Assembly (NCBI GenBank): GCA_017577565.1
Contig: PKRH01000081.1
Coordinates: 1-16,629, forward strand
DNA from: Thermoanaerobacterales bacterium
GTDB taxonomy: Bacteria; Actinomycetota; Acidimicrobiia; Acidimicrobiales; JACDCH01
Length of the DNA: 16,629 nt
Direction: 5' to 3'
The position numbers and the translations under genes are program-made. Position 1 is the stretch's first letter. Each line of letters opens with the position of its first letter. The notes under the pieces are model-generated. The model was not told where the DNA came from. It searched no databases and was given only the letters and a program-made list of their open reading frames with translations. Below are positions 16,005-16,629 of this stretch, piece by piece.

Positions 16005-16026
16005 GTGACCAAGGTCACGTAACCTT
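16005..16026 (+). promoter_or_regulatory. Overlapping dyads upstream of the ferritin-like gene
   Basis: GTGACC-AA-GGTCAC (16005-16018) overlaps AAGGT-N6-ACCTT (16011-16026), a 16-bp near-palindrome with one mismatched pair. It lies 23-60 bp upstream of the predicted start of transcription. The AGGT...ACCT half-sites recall DtxR/IdeR iron boxes, but the spacing differs by 1 bp, so that assignment is not secure. Confidence 0.45.
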
Positions 16027-16048
16027 GCCTTCCGTCCCGCGCGGGCCT

Positions 16049-16072
16049 GGTCGATAATGCCTGTTATCGACC
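16049..16072 (+). promoter_or_regulatory. Perfect 9-bp palindromic operator over the -10 of the ferritin-like gene
   Basis: GGTCGATAA (16049-16057) and TTATCGACC (16064-16072) are perfect inverted repeats around TGCCTG. The -10 GATAAT (16053-16058) lies in the left arm and the likely transcription start (near 16065) in the right arm, so a dimeric repressor here would block initiation. Its centre is 42 bp (four helical turns) from the upstream near-palindrome. Confidence 0.55.
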
Positions 16073-16118
16073 CAGCGGCCGCTCGCCGCCCGACAGGTAC
16101 CCGACGGAGGGGATCCAC

Positions 16119-16629
16119 ATGGCTCTCGACGAGTACGCCAGCAACGCCGAGATCATCGGCCGTGACGACGTCAACGACCTCGAGGCCATCCTGTCGGTGA
16201 CGAACACCGACGTCGACGAGGCGATCCACACGGTCACCGACAACGCCGAGGCGATCTTCACCTGGGACTACGAGAAGGGCGCGCGGCAGGGGCTGAACAA
16301 GCTCTACGAGAAGGCCAAGCACGCCCAGTGGAACGGTGAGACCGACCTCCCCTGGGACACCGACGTCGACCTCGAGAAGAACGCGGCGCTGCAGCGCATG
16401 CAGTTCGCCGAGATGGAGCGCGACGTCAGCGGCACGCCGCTGGAGAAGTTCAGCGAGCAGGACTTCATCAAGCTGTCCATCGAGATGGACAGCTGGACGC
16501 TGTCGCAGTTCATGCACGGCGAGCAGGGCGCCCTGATCTGCACGGCGAAGATCGTCGAGACCGTGCCCTGGATCGACGCCAAGTACTACGCCGCCACCCA
16601 GGTGATGGACGAGGCCCGCCACGTCGAGG
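16119..16629 (+). CDS. Ferritin-like diiron protein, N-terminal part (cut by window end)
   Basis: The first 170 residues of a gene running out of the window. The sequence is helical and rich in acidic and aromatic residues: YEKAKHAQWNGETDLPWDTDVD (63-84), then HGEQGALICTAKIVE (133-147) with E135, and DEARHVE (164-170) with the ExxH pair E165/H168. A glutamate followed about 30 residues later by E-A-R-H is the first half of the diiron site of ferritin-like/R2-like oxidases and oxygenases; the second half should lie beyond the edge. It could be an oxygenase, a desaturase-like oxidase or a ferritin-like stress protein. The ATG at 16119 has GGAGG (16106-16110) 8 nt upstream. The elaborate two-dyad promoter implies tight regulation. 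Confidence 0.75.
   Translation, partial: MALDEYASNAEIIGRDDVNDLEAILSVTNTDVDEAIHTVTDNAEAIFTWDYEKGARQGLNKLYEKAKHAQWNGETDLPWDTDVDLEKNAALQRMQFAEMERDVSGTPLEKFSEQDFIKLSIEMDSWTLSQFMHGEQGALICTAKIVETVPWIDAKYYAATQVMDEARHVE

Noticed and set aside
16011..16026. A true IdeR/DtxR iron box
   Set aside because: The AGGT and ACCT half-sites are present, but the spacer is 6 bp instead of 7 and the flanking bases differ, so only a generic dyad is called.

Overview
The window is very GC-rich (roughly 70-75%), is packed with genes on both strands, and lacks tRNA, rRNA, CRISPR arrays, insertion sequences or phage genes. The gene content points to an actinobacterium. Markers are the mismatch endonuclease NucS/EndoMS, the large multifunctional 2-oxoglutarate protein Kgd (fused E2-like acyltransferase plus E1o), many GTG starts, and several genes that look leaderless. 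Unfused cysN and cysC and the SDR-MaoC pair would fit a lineage such as Acidimicrobiia better than mycobacteria, but this finer placement is inference.

Layout. (1) 1-366: a GC-rich end region with a nested hairpin, then a 49-residue C2H2 zinc-finger-like microprotein on the minus strand. (2) 387-2254, plus: a promoter, a (3R)-hydroxyacyl-CoA dehydrogenase-type SDR and a MaoC-type hydratase 2, together a split version of the peroxisomal MFE-2 beta-oxidation module. They end at a 16-bp inverted repeat facing nucS. (3) 2347-5020, minus: an alkyltransferase-like protein (ATL), an AarF/UbiB/ABC1 kinase-like protein and NucS, in that transcriptional order. (4) 5019-5795, plus: a second SDR, whose predicted ATG overlaps the ATG of the ATL gene. 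(5) 5815-9532: the sulfate activation cluster, with cysQ on minus, divergent from cysD-cysN-cysC on plus. (6) 9508-12176, minus: a VOC/glyoxalase-fold protein, a GNAT acetyltransferase and the ribosome-associated ABC-F protein EttA. (7) 12266-15982, plus: kgd, divergent from ettA. (8) 16119-16629, plus: the start of a ferritin-like diiron protein with an elaborate promoter, cut by the window edge.

How the genes work together. CysD/CysN make APS from sulfate, CysC phosphorylates it to PAPS, and CysQ removes the PAP left after PAPS is used. The shared cysQ/cysD control region holds two ACC-N5-GGT dyads 21 bp apart, one placed exactly between a -35 and a -10 element. NucS and ATL are both DNA-lesion recognition proteins and flank the AarF gene. 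Kgd is a TCA-cycle entry enzyme, and its divergent partner EttA couples translation to energy state.

The most striking cross-cutting signal is promoter grammar. nucS, the ATL gene, the VOC gene, the GNAT gene and kgd each have a TAnnnT hexamer exactly 7 nt before the start codon, ettA has one at 8 nt, and none of these has a well-spaced Shine-Dalgarno sequence. The SDR1, maoC, cysD, cysN and ferritin-like genes instead have Shine-Dalgarno sequences. No obviously new multi-gene system is present; the novelty lies in regulatory sites and the small zinc-finger gene.
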